NCBI RefSeq assembly: GCF_000970685.1
Contig: NZ_LAJB01000007.1
Span: forward strand, 310,001-374,000
Length of the DNA: 64,000 bases
Source: Domibacillus indicus
GTDB taxonomy: Bacteria > Bacillota > Bacilli > Bacillales > Domibacillaceae
Direction of reading: 5' to 3'
The first letter of the stretch is position 1; each line of letters begins with the position of its first letter. Of this stretch, positions 62,602 through 64,000 are shown piece after piece. The notes below the pieces were generated by a model. It did not search any database and was not told the DNA's origin. It saw nothing but the letters and a program-made list of their open reading frames with translations. Made by a program: the position numbers and the translations under genes.

Positions 62602-64000
62602 ATGCTGACACGTCCCGGAGTGTGGTGGAAAGCAGCTTTAGCTTTACTGCTGCTGGCAGCTGGCGTTATTATCTGGTACGTACAGGATACAAACAAAGCA
62701 GCCGTCATTCCGTTTTCGTCGGTTGAATCCATTATTCAGGAAGAAAATGGCCGGATGGTGGAAATAAAGGAGTATAATACCGGAAAACTGCTTATTTCTA
62801 CACAAAACGGCGAATTCACTTCATATATTTCTCCGGACAGCGATGCCATTGACCGTTTAAATGAAACTTATAATATCCGTTACACATATGCCCAGGGCAG
62901 CGCATATGAAAGCTGGATTATTATCGCGGTTCTTTTACTTGCAGCCGGAATCGGTTTTTATTTTTACCGAAAAAAAGGCGGCATGGGAGTGGCCCACTCT
63001 ATGAAAAACAGCCTTTCGCAGGCACGTCCGCTTCCAGATATTACGCTGGATGATGTGGGCGGCCTGTCTGACGAGATGAAAGAGGATATTTTACAGACTC
63101 TCTCGATTTTAAAGGAAAAAGACTTATCGACCCGCCTAGGGCTTGAACCGCCGCGCGGCATCCTATTGTACGGCCCGCCGGGAACGGGAAAAACCCTTCT
63201 TGCCCAGGCGATTGCCCGAGAAATCGGCGCTTCATTCTTTTCATCAAGCGGTTCTGCTTTTACAGAGTTATTTGTCGGCGTCGGCGCATCGCGCGTACGC
63301 AGCTTATTTACTGAAGCACGCAAGCAAAAGCCCGCCGTTATTTTCATCGATGAGGTAGATGCTCTGGCAGGACGCCGAAAAGCGCATGGCGGAGAAGAAG
63401 GCGAAAAAACATTAACCGAGCTGCTTGTTCAGCTTGACGGCGGCCTTGATAACGATGGCATTTTGTTTATTGCTGCTACAAACCGGCGCGATATGCTGGA
63501 TGAAGCGTTTCTTCGCCCCGGCCGGATTGATTTCTCATTCCACGTTACACTGCCGGATGCAAAAGGACGCAAAGAAATTATCGACATTCACGCGAAAGGA
63601 AAAAACCTGGCTGAAAATGCGGCCGCTATGCTGCATGACCTGGCTGAATCAACAGTCGGCTTTTCTGGTGCTGAGCTGTCTGCCCTTTTTGAAACAGCGA
63701 GCCGCAGTGCCATCCGAAGCGGCCGCGATACAATTGAGAAAAAAGACTTTGACTATGCGCTTGACCGCACGATTCTTGGCACGACTACACGGCCGCTGGC
63801 AGATCCGGCTACAAAGCGGCGTGTAGCCATTCACGAAGCCGGCCATGCTCTTGTGTCCGCTTTGACAAAGCCGGGATCTGTCCGGAAAGCGACCATTATA
63901 CCGCGTGGACAAGCACTTGGTTATGTTGCTCCGGTGCCAAAAGAGCTTCATTTGTCAACCGCCAGTGAACTGATTGACCAGGTCGCCATGATTTTAGCAG
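62602..64000 (+). CDS. FtsH-like AAA+ membrane zinc metalloprotease (partial, runs off the window)
   Basis: The frame is open from ATG 62602 (GGGAG upstream) to the last base, at least 466 residues. TM1 is at about 10-27, a short ~75-residue external region follows, TM2 at about 104-122, then AAA+ with Walker A YGPPGTGKTLLA near 190, Walker B VIFIDEVDALAGRR near 248, second region of homology ATNRRDMLDEAFLRPGRID near 295, and the zinc motif HEAGHALVS near 415. It is FtsH-like, but the AAA part is more divergent than housekeeping FtsH, and position suggests a paralogue. A TATAAT inside an inverted repeat lies at about 62561-62566. Confidence 0.85.
   Translation, partial: MLTRPGVWWKAALALLLLAAGVIIWYVQDTNKAAVIPFSSVESIIQEENGRMVEIKEYNTGKLLISTQNGEFTSYISPDSDAIDRLNETYNIRYTYAQGSAYESWIIIAVLLLAAGIGFYFYRKKGGMGVAHSMKNSLSQARPLPDITLDDVGGLSDEMKEDILQTLSILKEKDLSTRLGLEPPRGILLYGPPGTGKTLLAQAIAREIGASFFSSSGSAFTELFVGVGASRVRSLFTEARKQKPAVIFIDEVDALAGRRKAHGGEEGEKTLTELLVQLDGGLDNDGILFIAATNRRDMLDEAFLRPGRIDFSFHVTLPDAKGRKEIIDIHAKGKNLAENAAAMLHDLAESTVGFSGAELSALFETASRSAIRSGRDTIEKKDFDYALDRTILGTTTRPLADPATKRRVAIHEAGHALVSALTKPGSVRKATIIPRGQALGYVAPVPKELHLSTASELIDQVAMILA

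Overview
The window is a stretch of Bacillaceae chromosome at roughly mid-40s % GC. Gene content and order follow the yktB-speA-pdh-rnjA-yku-cheV-patA-ptsHI-ykvS-clpE part of the Bacillus subtilis map. It is not B. subtilis itself: a peptide-chain release factor 3 gene, a ppx-ppk polyphosphate pair, a cydAB pair, a trehalose operon and an extra MFS exporter sit inside the conserved order. I cannot name the genus from sequence alone. I see no tRNA, rRNA, CRISPR array, prophage or transposase.

Layout. 1-2.2 kb: end of yktB, yktA, speA. 2.2-2.5 kb: a dual-function sRNA locus (SR1/SR1P) with two CcpN-type operators. 2.5-7.6 kb: pyruvate dehydrogenase operon pdhABCD on the minus strand. 7.8-10.7 kb: def, an unannotated 23-residue cationic peptide gene, rpoY-rnjA. 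10.7-14.4 kb: a C39-like protein, ktrC, cydAB. 14.5-22.6 kb: the yku block (ykuV, ykuU, dapL, dapH, ccpC, MFS, darB, ykuJ, a small membrane protein, ykuI). 22.7-26.7 kb: treP-treA-treR. 26.7-31.2 kb: fadH and ppx-ppk. 31.3-34.0 kb: ykyB, cheV, patA. 34.2-40.4 kb: ptsHI, a PilZ protein, an SDR, ykvS, clpE with duplicated CtsR-controlled promoters. 40.4-44.5 kb: CPBP protein, mhqR, acyltransferase plus cobalamin radical-SAM protein. 44.6-50.6 kb: TerC-family protein under a yybP-ykoY riboswitch, RND pump, a palindromic repeat element, prfC. 50.7-58.8 kb: nucleoside transporter, Ohr-like protein, GlsB-like protein with a sigma-B type promoter, metI-metC under an S-box riboswitch, malic enzyme, two small proteins or PAP2-like genes, a lipid kinase-like gene. 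59.0-62.5 kb: thiW-thiM-thiD-thiE under a TPP riboswitch, ppiB. 62.6 kb to the edge: an FtsH-like ATPase-protease that runs off the window.

How it fits together. Central carbon flow is prominent: PDH, PTS phosphocarriers, malic enzyme, CcpC, SR1/CcpN logic, trehalose uptake and possible cre sites. The three acetyl-branch diaminopimelate genes (dapH, patA, dapL) are all present but in two places. Control is rich in RNA devices: three metabolite or metal riboswitches with terminators, an sRNA, and terminator-like hairpins inside the dapH-dapL and treP-treA transcripts. Many genes start with TTG, and the start choices here rest on Shine-Dalgarno spacing and family length. The least explained items are the 23-residue peptide gene, the palindromic element at 48.8-49.0 kb with its duplicated flanks, and the duplicated clpE promoter.
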